This document shows positions 38,218 to 47,286 of a DNA stretch of 64,000 bases, piece after piece. A model generated the notes under the pieces. The model saw only the letters and a list, made by a program, of their open reading frames with translations, was not told where the DNA came from and ran no database searches. The stretch is taken from NCBI GenBank assembly GCA_017303975.1, contig JAFLBG010000003.1, positions 93,864-157,863 of the forward strand, written 5' to 3'. The DNA comes from Bacteroidota bacterium (GTDB lineage: Bacteria > Bacteroidota > Bacteroidia > JAFLBG01). Positions within the stretch are counted from its first letter, which is position 1; each line of letters opens with the position of its first letter. Both the position numbers and the translations under genes were made by a program.

Positions 38218-38535
38218 CTATTTACGTTGCTGCTTATCATGTTTCTCATGATGAATTCGCTTGTTTGCAATTTTCTGTTCTTGTCTAATAACAGCTCTTT
38301 CTTCTTTTGTTACTTTTCCGTCAGCTTTGGCAACTTTTTTCATAGCCACAATTTTTCGTTGGTCGGCTTTTAGTTGCTTAGCCTCTCTTGCAGTAAGTTT
38401 GCCTGTGGCAGTTCCGTGGCTAATCTTGTGTTTTTGTCTTTTTTGCTCTTGTGTAATTCCCGGAGTTGCATTCTGTGAATTAGCCTGAATACTAATTAAT
38501 AGAATTAAGGCGGCAATTAATTTAAGTGTTTTCAT
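38218..38535 (-). CDS. Small secreted Lys/Arg/Gln-rich helical protein
   Basis: From the ATG at 38535 the protein has about 105 residues with a signal peptide (MKTLKLIAALILLISIQANS); a frame extending to 38571 only adds residues before it. The mature part is very basic and helical, with the pattern GTATGKLTAREAKQLKADQR, then AKADGKVTKEERAVIRQEQK and a His/Lys-rich end. Proteins with this layout are common exported Bacteroidota proteins of unknown function. It shares a bidirectional terminator with the convergent lipoprotein gene. Confidence 0.75.
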   Translation of the reverse strand: MKTLKLIAALILLISIQANSQNATPGITQEQKRQKHKISHGTATGKLTAREAKQLKADQRKIVAMKKVAKADGKVTKEERAVIRQEQKIANKRIHHEKHDKQQRK

Positions 38536-38632
38536 ATTCTTGTTTTTTAGTTTGACCTCAGTTTTGAGCAAAGGTTTACTATACTATAACAAGAACAATG
38601 CCAAAGTAGGATGCGCTAAGTATTTGTTAAAA

Positions 38633-40519
38633 CTATTTTTCGGGTAGAATATTTTTTAGTACAGGCAATAGTAAGCAGGAGGAATTATTGGAGTCGTGAA
38701 ATATTTTTATGGTTGATTCAACAAAATCTTTTTCATCACATGAATAAATATCTACAAACTGCTGAGGGTTTCTATCTGCCAACGGAAACCAGGTGCTTTG
38801 AATTTGAACCATTATTTTATGTCCTTTACTAAACGTGTGGGCAACATCCGGTAGTTCAAATTTTACTTCTTCTGTTTTATTGGGTGTAAATGCCTCCGGT
38901 GTACTCAGGCTATTTCTATACCTTCCTCTAAATATTTCTCCTCGTACTAGCATTTGATAGCCACCCATTGGGTATTTGTTTTCGGTAGAATAGTTAAAAT
39001 TATCGGGAAAGACATCTATTAATTTCACAACAAAATCTGCATCTGTAGTAGAAATGCTCACCAATAGTTTTGCCAGAATTGGCCCTGCAAGCGTTACATC
39101 TTCGGTGAGTGTATCTGTTGAAAATACTAATACATCGGGTCTGCGAGACGCAAATCGCTGGTCATCGCACATGTATTCTTTTGTTCTTCGCAAATGAACA
39201 TCTTCGGTATATGGTACCGGCTTAGAAGGATCGCTTATGTATTTTGAATTACTAAGTTGTACAGTAGGTTTTGTAAACGACAATATGCTTTTCTCGTTTA
39301 AATACATTGGTGTTGTGGTAACCCCAATTGGTGGCCATTGTGAGAATTGCTTCCACTTGTTTTCTCCTGTAAAATAAATTGTTGCTTCCGATATTTTAGA
39401 AATATCTCCTTTGTTTTTTAAATAGAAGTTAAAAAAAGGCAATTCAATATTTTTGAAATAATAATCAGACACACCTTGGGTAAATTGTACATTGCCTAAT
39501 TTGCTTCCATCCGAACGTTCCCAGCCTCCGTGAAACCAAGGTCCTACAACAATTTTATTTGCTGTATTGCTGCAATTTTTTTCAATTGCTTTATACACAT
39601 TCCATGTTCCCCAGCAATCTTCTGCATCAAACAATCCACCGGTAGTTAGTACAGCGGATTTAATGTTTTTTAAATGGGGGATAAGAGAATGTGATTTCCA
39701 AAAGTCATCGTAGTTAGGGTGATTCAAGGCATCTTTCCAAAACTTTACAGAATCATTCATGTAGGCCTTTGTTAGATTTTTTATAGAACCCATTTTTAAA
39801 TGGAAATCATAATTATCTTTTGTAGGATAAATAAATTTAGGATATGCAGTAGTTCTATTTCCCTTATGTGGCATTCCGAAATAATATTGGAAATCGAAAT
39901 TATCTAAAAGAAAAAAAGCTCCGTTGTGATGTGCGTCATCGCCAATCCACCAGTCGGCAACAGGCGCTTGTGGGCTAATAGCCTTTAGTGCAGGATGGTA
40001 GGATAAAGCAGCCATAGCTGCATAAAATCCGGGATATGAAATGCCCGAAACACCCACACAGCCATTGTTATTTGGAATGTTTTTTACTAACCATTCTATG
40101 GCATCAAACACATCGCTTGCTTCATCTACATCTTGAGCTGTTTTTTTTGTAGGAATATAGGGTCTTACATCTTCAAAAGTCCCTTCACTCATATATTTTC
40201 CTCGCACATCTTGAACAACAATTATATAATTTTCGTTAACTAAATAGTCTTTGGTTCGTTTACTCCAAAATGGATAAAAATTATTTTCGCCATACGGTGC
40301 GCATGAATAGGGCGTTCTCTCAATCAATATTGGATGCTTTTCTGAAGTGTTTTTGGGGATATAGATGGAGGTAAATAATTTTACCCCATCACGCATGGGG
40401 ATTTTTCGTTCTATTTTATAATAGTTGGTTACAATATAAAGCGAATCTTGATTAATTATTCGTGCATAGGTAATCATGCACATGTTGAAAAGTAAAAAAA
40501 ATAAAATCGATTTCTTCAT
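38633..40519 (-). CDS. CocE/NonD family serine hydrolase, secreted
   Basis: From the ATG at 40519 the enzyme has 628 residues and a signal peptide (MKKSILFFLLFNMCMITYA). The upstream frame to 40561 opens with TTG and would mask the signal. The alpha/beta hydrolase core has RDGVKLFTSIYIPK, the nucleophile motif GVSGISYPGFYA, ending with the acid near GGLFDAEDCWG and the His in VVGPWFHGGWER. A C-terminal jelly-roll domain (about 400-620) includes DADFVVKLIDVFPD. The family includes cocaine esterase, Xaa-Pro dipeptidyl peptidases and glutaryl amidases; the substrate cannot be told from sequence. Confidence 0.9.
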   Translation of the reverse strand: MKKSILFFLLFNMCMITYARIINQDSLYIVTNYYKIERKIPMRDGVKLFTSIYIPKNTSEKHPILIERTPYSCAPYGENNFYPFWSKRTKDYLVNENYIIVVQDVRGKYMSEGTFEDVRPYIPTKKTAQDVDEASDVFDAIEWLVKNIPNNNGCVGVSGISYPGFYAAMAALSYHPALKAISPQAPVADWWIGDDAHHNGAFFLLDNFDFQYYFGMPHKGNRTTAYPKFIYPTKDNYDFHLKMGSIKNLTKAYMNDSVKFWKDALNHPNYDDFWKSHSLIPHLKNIKSAVLTTGGLFDAEDCWGTWNVYKAIEKNCSNTANKIVVGPWFHGGWERSDGSKLGNVQFTQGVSDYYFKNIELPFFNFYLKNKGDISKISEATIYFTGENKWKQFSQWPPIGVTTTPMYLNEKSILSFTKPTVQLSNSKYISDPSKPVPYTEDVHLRRTKEYMCDDQRFASRRPDVLVFSTDTLTEDVTLAGPILAKLLVSISTTDADFVVKLIDVFPDNFNYSTENKYPMGGYQMLVRGEIFRGRYRNSLSTPEAFTPNKTEEVKFELPDVAHTFSKGHKIMVQIQSTWFPLADRNPQQFVDIYSCDEKDFVESTIKIFHDSNNSSCLLLPVLKNILPEK

Positions 40520-40685
40520 AACGAGATTAATATAAAATGTAAAAATAGCACCATTCTTCAAATAAAAGTGTAATAGAAATAAATGTGCTTAACATTAAAA
40601 CTGCCGAATAAATTCTTTTATGCTCAGAAAGAAAAATTCTTATATTGTAAATCTAAAATGCACTAAAAATTAAATCAAAATAGAA

Positions 40686-41552
40686 ATGGAATCAAACTTT
40701 ATTACAGCTATATTTTTGCCTCTTGCTTTAGGAATTATTATGCTTGGGCTGGGGCTTTCACTTACCATAAACGATTTTAAACGGGTGGTACTTTATCCAA
40801 AAGCTGTATTTATTGGGTTATTCTGCCAGATGATAATTTTACCAGTAATTTGTTTTGGTATTGCCATTGCATTTGCACTTCCTCCTGAACTGGCTGTAGG
40901 ATTGATGTTGCTGTCGGCCTCTCCCGGTGGACCAACTGCAAATTTGTATAGCCATTTGTCAAAAGGAGATGTAGCGCTTAATATTTCTCTTACTGCAGTT
41001 AATAGTCTTCTTACACTTTTTACACTTCCGTTTATTGTAAATCTATCTATCGACTATTTTATGGAGTCGGGGCAGGTAATCCCAATGCAGTTTAAAAAAA
41101 TTATCGAAGTGTTTGCCATTGTGCTTGTTCCGGTTGCAATTGGAATGATGATAAAATCGAAATCTCCCGGATTATCGGTTAAGCTAGATAAGCCAGTTAG
41201 AATTTTATCTGCACTTTTTTTAGTGCTTATCATTGTAGCTGCTGTAATTAAAGAGAAGGCAAACATTGTTGAGTTTTTTAAACAAGTAGGTTTTGCTGCA
41301 CTTGTATTCAATGTTTTAAGTATGGCTGCCGGATATTATATTCCCAGATTGTTTAAACTAGATTTAAAACAAGCTATTGCTATTGGTATGGAAATAGGCA
41401 TACACAACGGAACGCTTGCTATTTATATTGCAATTACTGTAATTGGAAATAGTGCTATGAGCATACCGCCTGCTATATATAGTTTATTAATGTTTTTTAC
41501 CGCAGCCGTGTTTGGTTATTTGGTAAATATTGGACGAAAGGACGTAGCCTAG
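40686..41552 (+). CDS. Bile acid:sodium symporter (BASS) family transporter
   Basis: The 288-residue inner-membrane protein has about nine hydrophobic helices. The BASS signature is clear in ASPGGPTANLYSHLSKGDVA, LNISLTAVNSLLTLFTLP and IGMEIGIHNGTLAIYI. Family members couple Na+ import to uptake of organic anions such as bile acids, pantothenate or pyruvate; the substrate here is unknown. The leader contains AAATCTAAAATG (40649-40660), the first 12 bases of the 19-bp element of the 2.2-11.6 kb block. It converges on the M43 protease gene with 11 bases between. Confidence 0.92.
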   Translation: MESNFITAIFLPLALGIIMLGLGLSLTINDFKRVVLYPKAVFIGLFCQMIILPVICFGIAIAFALPPELAVGLMLLSASPGGPTANLYSHLSKGDVALNISLTAVNSLLTLFTLPFIVNLSIDYFMESGQVIPMQFKKIIEVFAIVLVPVAIGMMIKSKSPGLSVKLDKPVRILSALFLVLIIVAAVIKEKANIVEFFKQVGFAALVFNVLSMAAGYYIPRLFKLDLKQAIAIGMEIGIHNGTLAIYIAITVIGNSAMSIPPAIYSLLMFFTAAVFGYLVNIGRKDVA

Positions 41553-41563
41553 TAACGAATCTT

Positions 41564-42889
41564 CTATTCGATAATCACTTTTTTAGAAATGCTGTTGTTG
41601 TTTTCGAGCAATAGTTTTATTGAGTAAACACCTTTTGCAACCTGAGTTGTATTGATTGTAACTGCATAATCAAAAACAGAAGGCATTGCAATTATTGAAC
41701 GTCCTGTTATGTCTAGCAATTCAATAGTCGTTATTTTTTTTGCAGAAGATTGAAGTTGAATAAAATCTTGAGCGGGGTTAGGAAATACTAAAACTGTACT
41801 TGCCAAATTAATGTCGTTCATTATTCCTACCGGCTGTAACAAACCAACACGAGGACCATTAAGAATATTTTGCATATGAGCAGCTTGTCCGTTGGTAAAT
41901 GTATTCATGCAAGTTTCTGCAGAATAGTCCATAAAATTTTCTACCATATCCGGTGCATCTAGTGTGGTCCATGGAAGAGCAGCATCTACACAAGTGTTTT
42001 TTGTTGTATTGCAATCAAATTGAGATTGGTCGTTTGCATTAGGCGTATCTGCAATTCCATCATTCCCTTGACAATTGTTGCCACCAAAATTGCTTCCATC
42101 GCCCCATATATGGCGCAATCCAAGGTAGTGGCCAATTTCATGAACGGGTGTTCTGCCTTTTATTGTTAAGTTGGTACTGCCTGTAACGCTTATGGTATTA
42201 GGGTTATTTCTTCCTATACACCGATAGTCAATTACCACTCCGTCTTCTCCAATTGCAGGGGCCTCTGAGTTTGCAGGCCAATTAGCAAGATTGGCAGGAG
42301 GAAAGGCAAAACCTAAAATTTGCCCAACAGGGAAACCTAAAAAGGTAAGTGGTTGAATTTTACAAATCCATAGATTTAAAAAGTGTGTAGGGTCAACAGC
42401 GCTGCTGCCTCCTAAGCTGTCGTATTTCATATCAAAGGGAATGCCTCCTGCCGAAGGGTCGAATAAAGCCGTAGTTTGAACTCTCTTTATTTGATGAAGA
42501 TTAAACGTAATGTGCGCATTGCCTGCTATAGGCTGAAATAGGCTGCGCAGATTTGCAGAGTCTGCATTTAATCTATTAAAGTCTTCGTTCAGTACATCAA
42601 TTTGCGATTGGATAATACTATCGTCTAGGTTTTCGATGGCATTTTTCCAAACTACGTGCACAACCACATTAACTACATAATTGCTATTTGTAGCGGTTTT
42701 ATTGGTGGCACCTTTCGTTTGTGTGTCAACAAAAGTTTTAGATACCGATTCTTTAAAGCCTGGATATTTACTCTCTAGCTGATTCATGTACAAATCATGT
42801 CCACAGATAATTTTATTTTGTGCTATACCCGATACTGCAAAAAGCATCGCTGTTAGTACGTGTAGTGTTGTTAGTTTTGTGTTATTCAT
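41564..42889 (-). CDS. Pappalysin-type (M43) zinc metalloprotease with type A T9SS tail
   Basis: The 441-residue secreted protease has a signal peptide (LHVLTAMLFAVSGIAQ), a propeptide region and the M43 catalytic motif HEIGHYLGLRH at residues 250-260, where three His bind zinc and Glu251 is the base. The block VENFMDYSAETCMNTFTNGQ holds the Met-turn, and paired cysteines as in cytophagalysin are present. The C terminus is a type A sorting tail (LVFPNPAQDFIQLQS ... GVYSIKLLLENN, KKVIIE). It is expected at the cell surface or released. Substrate is unknown. Confidence 0.93.
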   Translation of the reverse strand: MNNTKLTTLHVLTAMLFAVSGIAQNKIICGHDLYMNQLESKYPGFKESVSKTFVDTQTKGATNKTATNSNYVVNVVVHVVWKNAIENLDDSIIQSQIDVLNEDFNRLNADSANLRSLFQPIAGNAHITFNLHQIKRVQTTALFDPSAGGIPFDMKYDSLGGSSAVDPTHFLNLWICKIQPLTFLGFPVGQILGFAFPPANLANWPANSEAPAIGEDGVVIDYRCIGRNNPNTISVTGSTNLTIKGRTPVHEIGHYLGLRHIWGDGSNFGGNNCQGNDGIADTPNANDQSQFDCNTTKNTCVDAALPWTTLDAPDMVENFMDYSAETCMNTFTNGQAAHMQNILNGPRVGLLQPVGIMNDINLASTVLVFPNPAQDFIQLQSSAKKITTIELLDITGRSIIAMPSVFDYAVTINTTQVAKGVYSIKLLLENNNSISKKVIIE

Positions 42890-43060
42890 TTTACGGTGTT
42901 GTTAAAATAATATGCTATAAATGGGTGTAGATAAAGATACAATAGCGCAGATTAAGATGCAATAGTGGCTAGCTGCTTGTATTAAATGGCTCAACTTGTG
43001 GGAAGATTACACAGCATCAAACAAAACGGGATTTATATTAATATGGCAGGAGGTTGCAGT

Positions 43061-43087
43061 ATAAAAAGCGTAGCAAGGCGCTACGCT
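43061..43087 (-). terminator. Rho-independent terminator on the minus strand
   Basis: AGCGTAGC and GCTACGCT form a perfect 8-bp stem (43067-43074 with 43080-43087) around AAGGC, and on the minus strand a TTTTT run follows. It lies about 145 bases after the lipoprotein gene ending at 43231. Nothing else is seen in the 341-bp gap 42890-43230. Confidence 0.6.
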
Positions 43088-43230
43088 GAATTAAGGGCTT
43101 AAAATATTTCTAGAATAGGAAAGTAAATTTTCATGACTTTGTTAACCCAAAACTTGCTGCGCACTAAAAAAACTTGCATTCCAACAAAGGCCTTATTAAT
43201 TCTTTGTGTGCCGGCAAATCACTTTTCTTT

Positions 43231-43788
43231 TTATTTAAGTTCAAAGTAATGCTTTGTTTGTTCAATAGTCAAATCAATCGCTGATATTATTTGAGGCTCT
43301 TTTGCACTTTTGAAGAAAATAATATTCCATGCAGGTAAATTCTTTTTTCTTATATCTAGATCCCAGGTTTCATTATCACCCTTCAATCTCAAAAATTGTC
43401 CTGATGCTTTTATCGTTTTTATTCCAAGAGAGTCTATTATTCCAATTGCATTTCCTTGGTAAAATTGACTGTCTTCTGCAATAGTATAAAAAGCTTCTTC
43501 GCCATTTTCTTTTTCCATTTCCTTAATTTGATTCTCGGTTGGGTAAATCAATATTGCACAATCATAATCTATGACTTGAAGACTGCTACTATTTATTTTA
43601 TTTTTAGCTAAATAACTTTCCAGTTTTCCATAATCTTCATAACCAAAGCTAGAGGTGTCAATTTTTGCAATTGTATCTGCAGAAATAGTAGTCAAACTAT
43701 CCAACGCCTTATTGTCTGATTGTTGCGTTTGGCTTGTACAGCTTAAAAGACCAGTTGCAATAAGAATATAAACATATAGTGATTTCAT
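43231..43788 (-). CDS. Lipoprotein of unknown function
   Basis: The 185-residue protein starts MKSLYVYILIATGLLSCTSQ, with a lipobox LLSC (Cys17). A Ser/Thr/Asp-rich linker leads to a mixed alpha/beta domain (FGYEDYGKLESYLAKNKINS, QVIDYDCAILIYPTE, AWNIIFFKSAKEPQIISAID). No family was recognised. It is a single gene between the M43 protease and the left end of the defence island. Confidence 0.7.
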   Translation of the reverse strand: MKSLYVYILIATGLLSCTSQTQQSDNKALDSLTTISADTIAKIDTSSFGYEDYGKLESYLAKNKINSSSLQVIDYDCAILIYPTENQIKEMEKENGEEAFYTIAEDSQFYQGNAIGIIDSLGIKTIKASGQFLRLKGDNETWDLDIRKKNLPAWNIIFFKSAKEPQIISAIDLTIEQTKHYFELK

Positions 43789-43964
43789 TTATTAGGTATT
43801 AAAGTCATTAAAGTAAATCTATAAATAATCTTTTGATTGCATCTCAAACTTCTTTCTAACTGTTCTTCGCATTGCAAAGGTTGGAGTTTGGTATGGAATG
43901 TTTCAGTTTAGTACACAAGTAAATTAGTACTACTAACGTTTAATTTTTAACAACTGCCCAGCTT

Positions 43965-43986
43965 TTATAAAGCACAATTTTGTGCG
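43965..43986 (-). terminator. Terminator-like hairpin after the hydrolase remnant
   Basis: GCACAATTTTGTGC (43972-43985) is a 6-bp stem with a short loop, followed on the minus strand by TTTATAA. It begins six bases after the stop codon of the hydrolase remnant at 43992, which supports that remnant being a true former gene end. Confidence 0.5.
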
Positions 43987-43991
43987 TAGTT

Positions 43992-44126
43992 TTATTTTAT
44001 AAATTGTTCTAACCATTTTAAACAGTCTTTTGTGTTTACAATAGACCATGAATGAGGATGCCTTGTTCCATCAAGTCTATAGCCTTTACCAATAGTAGAT
44101 TTGAATTCTGCGTTGTTGTGTTCGTT
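43992..44126 (-). pseudogene. C-terminal remnant of an alpha/beta hydrolase
   Basis: A minus-strand frame without start codon encodes NNAEFKSTIGKGYRLDGTRH, then PHSWSIVNTKDCLKWLEQFI and K-stop. The GTRHPHSW segment followed by a final amphipathic helix looks like the catalytic-His end of an esterase-type alpha/beta hydrolase. A terminator follows. The N-terminal part is gone. It lies at the left end of the restriction-modification cluster, so the gene may have been cut when that cluster arrived. The rest of 43789-44223 holds no clear gene. Confidence 0.5.
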
Positions 44127-44223
44127 TTAATTTAGTAAAGCACTCCTTGTTTTCTATTTTTGAATGGCTCAACTTTTTGCGGCTTACAGTGGGTTACAAC
44201 CATTTCTATCTCGTCCGTTTGTG

Positions 44224-44430
44224 TCATTTGTCGAGTGCTTTTTTGTCTGGCTTGTGTATCGGGTGTTTTATTTTTTTTGAAGGGCAGGATAAAATATTTT
44301 GAATTTTACTCACGTCATTTTTATTGTTAAAGGTGTTCGCGAATACTTCGTATTTCCCTTGCGTTGTGTAGGCATACTCTTTTGTAATTTTTGGTTTGTG
44401 CTTGGTTTTGTGTTGCTTGCAAATATGCAT
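44224..44430 (-). CDS. Doubtful small basic protein (68 residues)
   Basis: An ATG two bases after the DpnA-like methyltransferase stop opens a 68-codon frame (MHICKQHKTKHKPKITKEYA ...) rich in Lys, His and Thr. No family is recognised and the composition could be chance in this AT-rich DNA. The tight spacing would allow translational coupling, which is the only point in its favour. Confidence 0.22.
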   Translation of the reverse strand: MHICKQHKTKHKPKITKEYAYTTQGKYEVFANTFNNKNDVSKIQNILSCPSKKIKHPIHKPDKKALDK

Positions 44431-44432
44431 GA

Positions 44433-45740
44433 CTAAGAAGCGCTGGCATTGAGCTTTTCGCTAGATTTAATTACTCTGTCCCACGTTGTTAGCGCAGGTA
44501 AAAATTGTTGCAATAGCTTGCTGTTTTTGTCATCTGATTTGTCAAATAGTTTTTTGGGGTTTATAGCAAATTTCAGGTCGTTCGATTCTTGAAAACAATC
44601 CTCTAAAATAATTTCATAATAAAATTCTGTCTTCGATTTTTCTTTGCCTTTAATTTTCAGTTTGTGTTTTAATTCAATAGATTTTATTTCAGAATAGTGC
44701 CCTGTTAGATTAATTGGTTTGCTCCTGCCACCTGAATAAATTAAAAGTCTTGTTGCGTCAAGAATGCCTGAGGGAAAGTCTTTAACAGCATTGTTGCTTT
44801 CAATTGCATGAAAATAAAAGGTCTTGGTTGTCTTTAATTTTTTGAGTTCTTTAGAACGGCAAAAACCAAGTGCAACTTTAATGTCTGTTGTCGGTGTTTC
44901 ACTTTCAATAAATAACGAAAATTGTTTTTTGTCAATGAAACCCGCAATTCGATTTCTAAACAGTTCGGCAGTTGCAGGATTTTCAATCTCTAATTTTCGT
45001 TTTTTACTAATATTCAAAAAATCTTCTTCTTGGTCGATTCCTAAAAATCGTCTGTTTGCTAAATTCGCTGCAATACCTGTAGTGCTTCCACCCGTAAAAG
45101 GATCTAATATCCAAGCATTGGGTTTTGTAGATGCTAAAATCAAACGGGTTAAAACGGAAAGAGGTTTTTGTGTCGGGTGTTTACCACAAGCTTTTTCCCA
45201 AGGTGCGATTGCAGGAAGTTTCCAAACATCTTTCATTTGCTTGTCATCATTCATCTGTTTCATTAATTCATAGTTGTAATGATGAGGAACCTTTTCACTT
45301 TTTCTAGCCCAGATAATTTGTTCAGTTGAATAAGTGAAAAAACGGCAAGAAAAATTTGGTGGTGGATTAGTCTTTTCCCAAGTAATAACATTCAAAATTT
45401 TAAAACCCAATTCGGTAAGTATTTGACCAACTGAAAAAATATTGTGCATTGTGCCACTTATCCAAATGGTAGCATCATCTTTCATTTTCTCACGCACTAA
45501 TGAAAGCCATTTTTTATTAAAATCATTTACATATTCAAACCCTTCTGATTTGTCCCACTTTCCTTTGTTTACGCTAACAATTTTTCCACTTTGAATTGAC
45601 AATCCATCATTAGAAAGAAAGTATGGAGGATCTGCGAAAACCATATCAAACTTATGCTCAAATTCAGGCAATAGATTCATTGTATCTCCTTTAAGAAGAT
45701 AGAAATTTTTGTCTGTTGATTTAAAATATGGATTAATCAC
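44433..45740 (-). CDS. dpnA: DpnA-like beta-class adenine DNA methyltransferase with C-terminal extension
   Basis: Residues 1-255 match the second methyltransferase of DpnII systems: catalytic motif MVFADPPYFLSNDG (DPPY at 37-40) first, then WDKSEGF, ITWEKTNPPPNFSCRFFTYS, and the SAM motif LDPFTGGSTTG (215-220) last, which is the beta order. DpnA methylates GATC adenine, also in single-stranded DNA. The known protein has about 268 residues. This one has 435, with an extra 180 residues of unknown fold (ALGFCRSKELKKLKTTKTFY, LDATRLLIYSGGRSKPINLT). It overlaps the DGQHR gene by four bases and is last of the five-gene operon. Confidence 0.9.
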   Translation of the reverse strand: MINPYFKSTDKNFYLLKGDTMNLLPEFEHKFDMVFADPPYFLSNDGLSIQSGKIVSVNKGKWDKSEGFEYVNDFNKKWLSLVREKMKDDATIWISGTMHNIFSVGQILTELGFKILNVITWEKTNPPPNFSCRFFTYSTEQIIWARKSEKVPHHYNYELMKQMNDDKQMKDVWKLPAIAPWEKACGKHPTQKPLSVLTRLILASTKPNAWILDPFTGGSTTGIAANLANRRFLGIDQEEDFLNISKKRKLEIENPATAELFRNRIAGFIDKKQFSLFIESETPTTDIKVALGFCRSKELKKLKTTKTFYFHAIESNNAVKDFPSGILDATRLLIYSGGRSKPINLTGHYSEIKSIELKHKLKIKGKEKSKTEFYYEIILEDCFQESNDLKFAINPKKLFDKSDDKNSKLLQQFLPALTTWDRVIKSSEKLNASAS

Positions 45741-47284
45741 TTTAATTTTTTTGTTTCAAGTTCCATCTTGCTAAAACTAGCACTACTCGCTTTAATGTCA
45801 TTCAAGATTATATTTGAAAGGGAGTTGAAACCTGCTTTGCCGTATTTCTTTTGCAAAGAAATTTTATTTTTATTTATGCTTTTTATAAGTTCGTCAATTG
45901 CTAAATCTATGGCAACATTGATATTATTCTTTTCTATGTTGCGATTTAGAAGAGAGGTGAATTTTAATATCAGTTGAATTCCGTTAGTAGACTTATAAAA
46001 GTTAATGTTTGATGAATCTTTAGATAAAAGAATACTCACAAAATTTTTTATTTTGGAATAAGGTGTTTCAATATCCTGTTCTTCCAATTGCAAAAAACCA
46101 TTGTTAGAATCAACAATTTTAAAGTCAAGTATGGATTGTACAATTGTAGTTAATGTTATTTTCTTTTTCCGTTCTTCGCCTGCATTACCAAAAAATACAT
46201 TTTCTTTAAATAGACCTGATGATTCATTTAATTTTTTTGCTATTTGAACTGCTATTTTTTCTCTATTCTCCTTTGTGCCAGATTGAAATTTCAGATCAGC
46301 CTTTAAAGAGTATATTAGATTTGGATCAATTCCCTTTTGTGAGTCATTAATCTCAATAAATGTTTGAATTTCATCTTCTAAAGGCATTTTTTGAAATAAT
46401 ACAATTGGAAGAGAATGAGAATCTTGAATTCGGGATTCCAATTTGCTAAAAGCAAGTAACCGATGTTGTCCATCTACCACTTTGCAAGACGAAAAATTAC
46501 TTGGCAAATCAAATTCAACTTTACAAGGGCATTCAGATTTTGGCTTTGGAACAAAACTGATGTCATCTTCACAATTTAAAAGGATTGAATTTGGGAATGC
46601 ATTAATGCGATTTGACTTTATTAATGCAGCCATTTTATCTACTCTTTTTTTATCAACTAATCTTTGATAGCCAATTGAATTGTTTTTTCTTCTCGAGATA
46701 AAACTATAATTTAATATATTCTCCACTCTATCTGCAAAAACAAAAGCTGGAGTATTGCCGACCCATATTTGTGTAGCAGTAATTGACTCCTTTTTTATTT
46801 TTCGTGGTTTAATATTTAGAAAGTTGTATAAATCGTTTTTTGCCCATTTTCCTACTATTTTGAATATCCGTTCAAAGTAGAGATAATCTTCGGTGTATAC
46901 AATTTTTGTAAAATCATCTAATACATAATTGATCGATTCTAGTTTTGAATCCTTTTCTGATTTATCTATATAAATTACGTAAATAGGATAGTCTTTTAAC
47001 TTAAGGTCTTCCCGAAGGTCATTTTGATTCCCTTCATCTTTCCATTTATTAAGGAATTTTGAAACTTTATCTTGTCGGTCATCTTTTTTTATGCTATCAT
47101 CATAAATAATATATAGCTGATTTATATTGTCACAGAATACTCCATCCACTTCACCATCATCAATTTTTTTTTCATTCTTCATCTTCCAGTTTAATGAAAC
47201 ACAAGAAAGTTCCATATTGTGGAAAAATAATGCAGTTTCCTTCTCTGAAACATTCCCTTTAAAATCGTAAGTAGTTACATCCAT
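45737..47284 (-). CDS. DGQHR-domain (DndB/ParB-like) protein within a DpnII-type operon
   Basis: The 515-residue protein has the DGQHR motif at residues 271-275 (SCKVVDGQHRLLAFSKL), with the flanking pattern IGYQRLVDKKRVDKMAALIK and later IEINDSQKGIDPNLIY, as in DndB and related ParB-like proteins of DNA phosphorothioate and deazaguanine systems. Residues 1-150 form a separate alpha/beta domain (DDGEVDGVFCDNINQLYIIY) that resembles a nuclease fold without a clean catalytic set. It starts two bases after the endonuclease stop and overlaps the DpnA-like gene by four bases, so it belongs to the operon. No Dnd, Dpd or BREX genes are near. Its job is unknown; control of, or partnership with, the restriction system is inferred. 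Confidence 0.82.
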   Translation of the reverse strand: MDVTTYDFKGNVSEKETALFFHNMELSCVSLNWKMKNEKKIDDGEVDGVFCDNINQLYIIYDDSIKKDDRQDKVSKFLNKWKDEGNQNDLREDLKLKDYPIYVIYIDKSEKDSKLESINYVLDDFTKIVYTEDYLYFERIFKIVGKWAKNDLYNFLNIKPRKIKKESITATQIWVGNTPAFVFADRVENILNYSFISRRKNNSIGYQRLVDKKRVDKMAALIKSNRINAFPNSILLNCEDDISFVPKPKSECPCKVEFDLPSNFSSCKVVDGQHRLLAFSKLESRIQDSHSLPIVLFQKMPLEDEIQTFIEINDSQKGIDPNLIYSLKADLKFQSGTKENREKIAVQIAKKLNESSGLFKENVFFGNAGEERKKKITLTTIVQSILDFKIVDSNNGFLQLEEQDIETPYSKIKNFVSILLSKDSSNINFYKSTNGIQLILKFTSLLNRNIEKNNINVAIDLAIDELIKSINKNKISLQKKYGKAGFNSLSNIILNDIKASSASFSKMELETKKLK

Positions 47285-47286
47285 AA

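Noticed and set aside
44824..45273. 149-codon plus-strand frame opposite the DpnA-like gene
   Set aside because: The opposite strand has strong methyltransferase motifs throughout; this frame has none.
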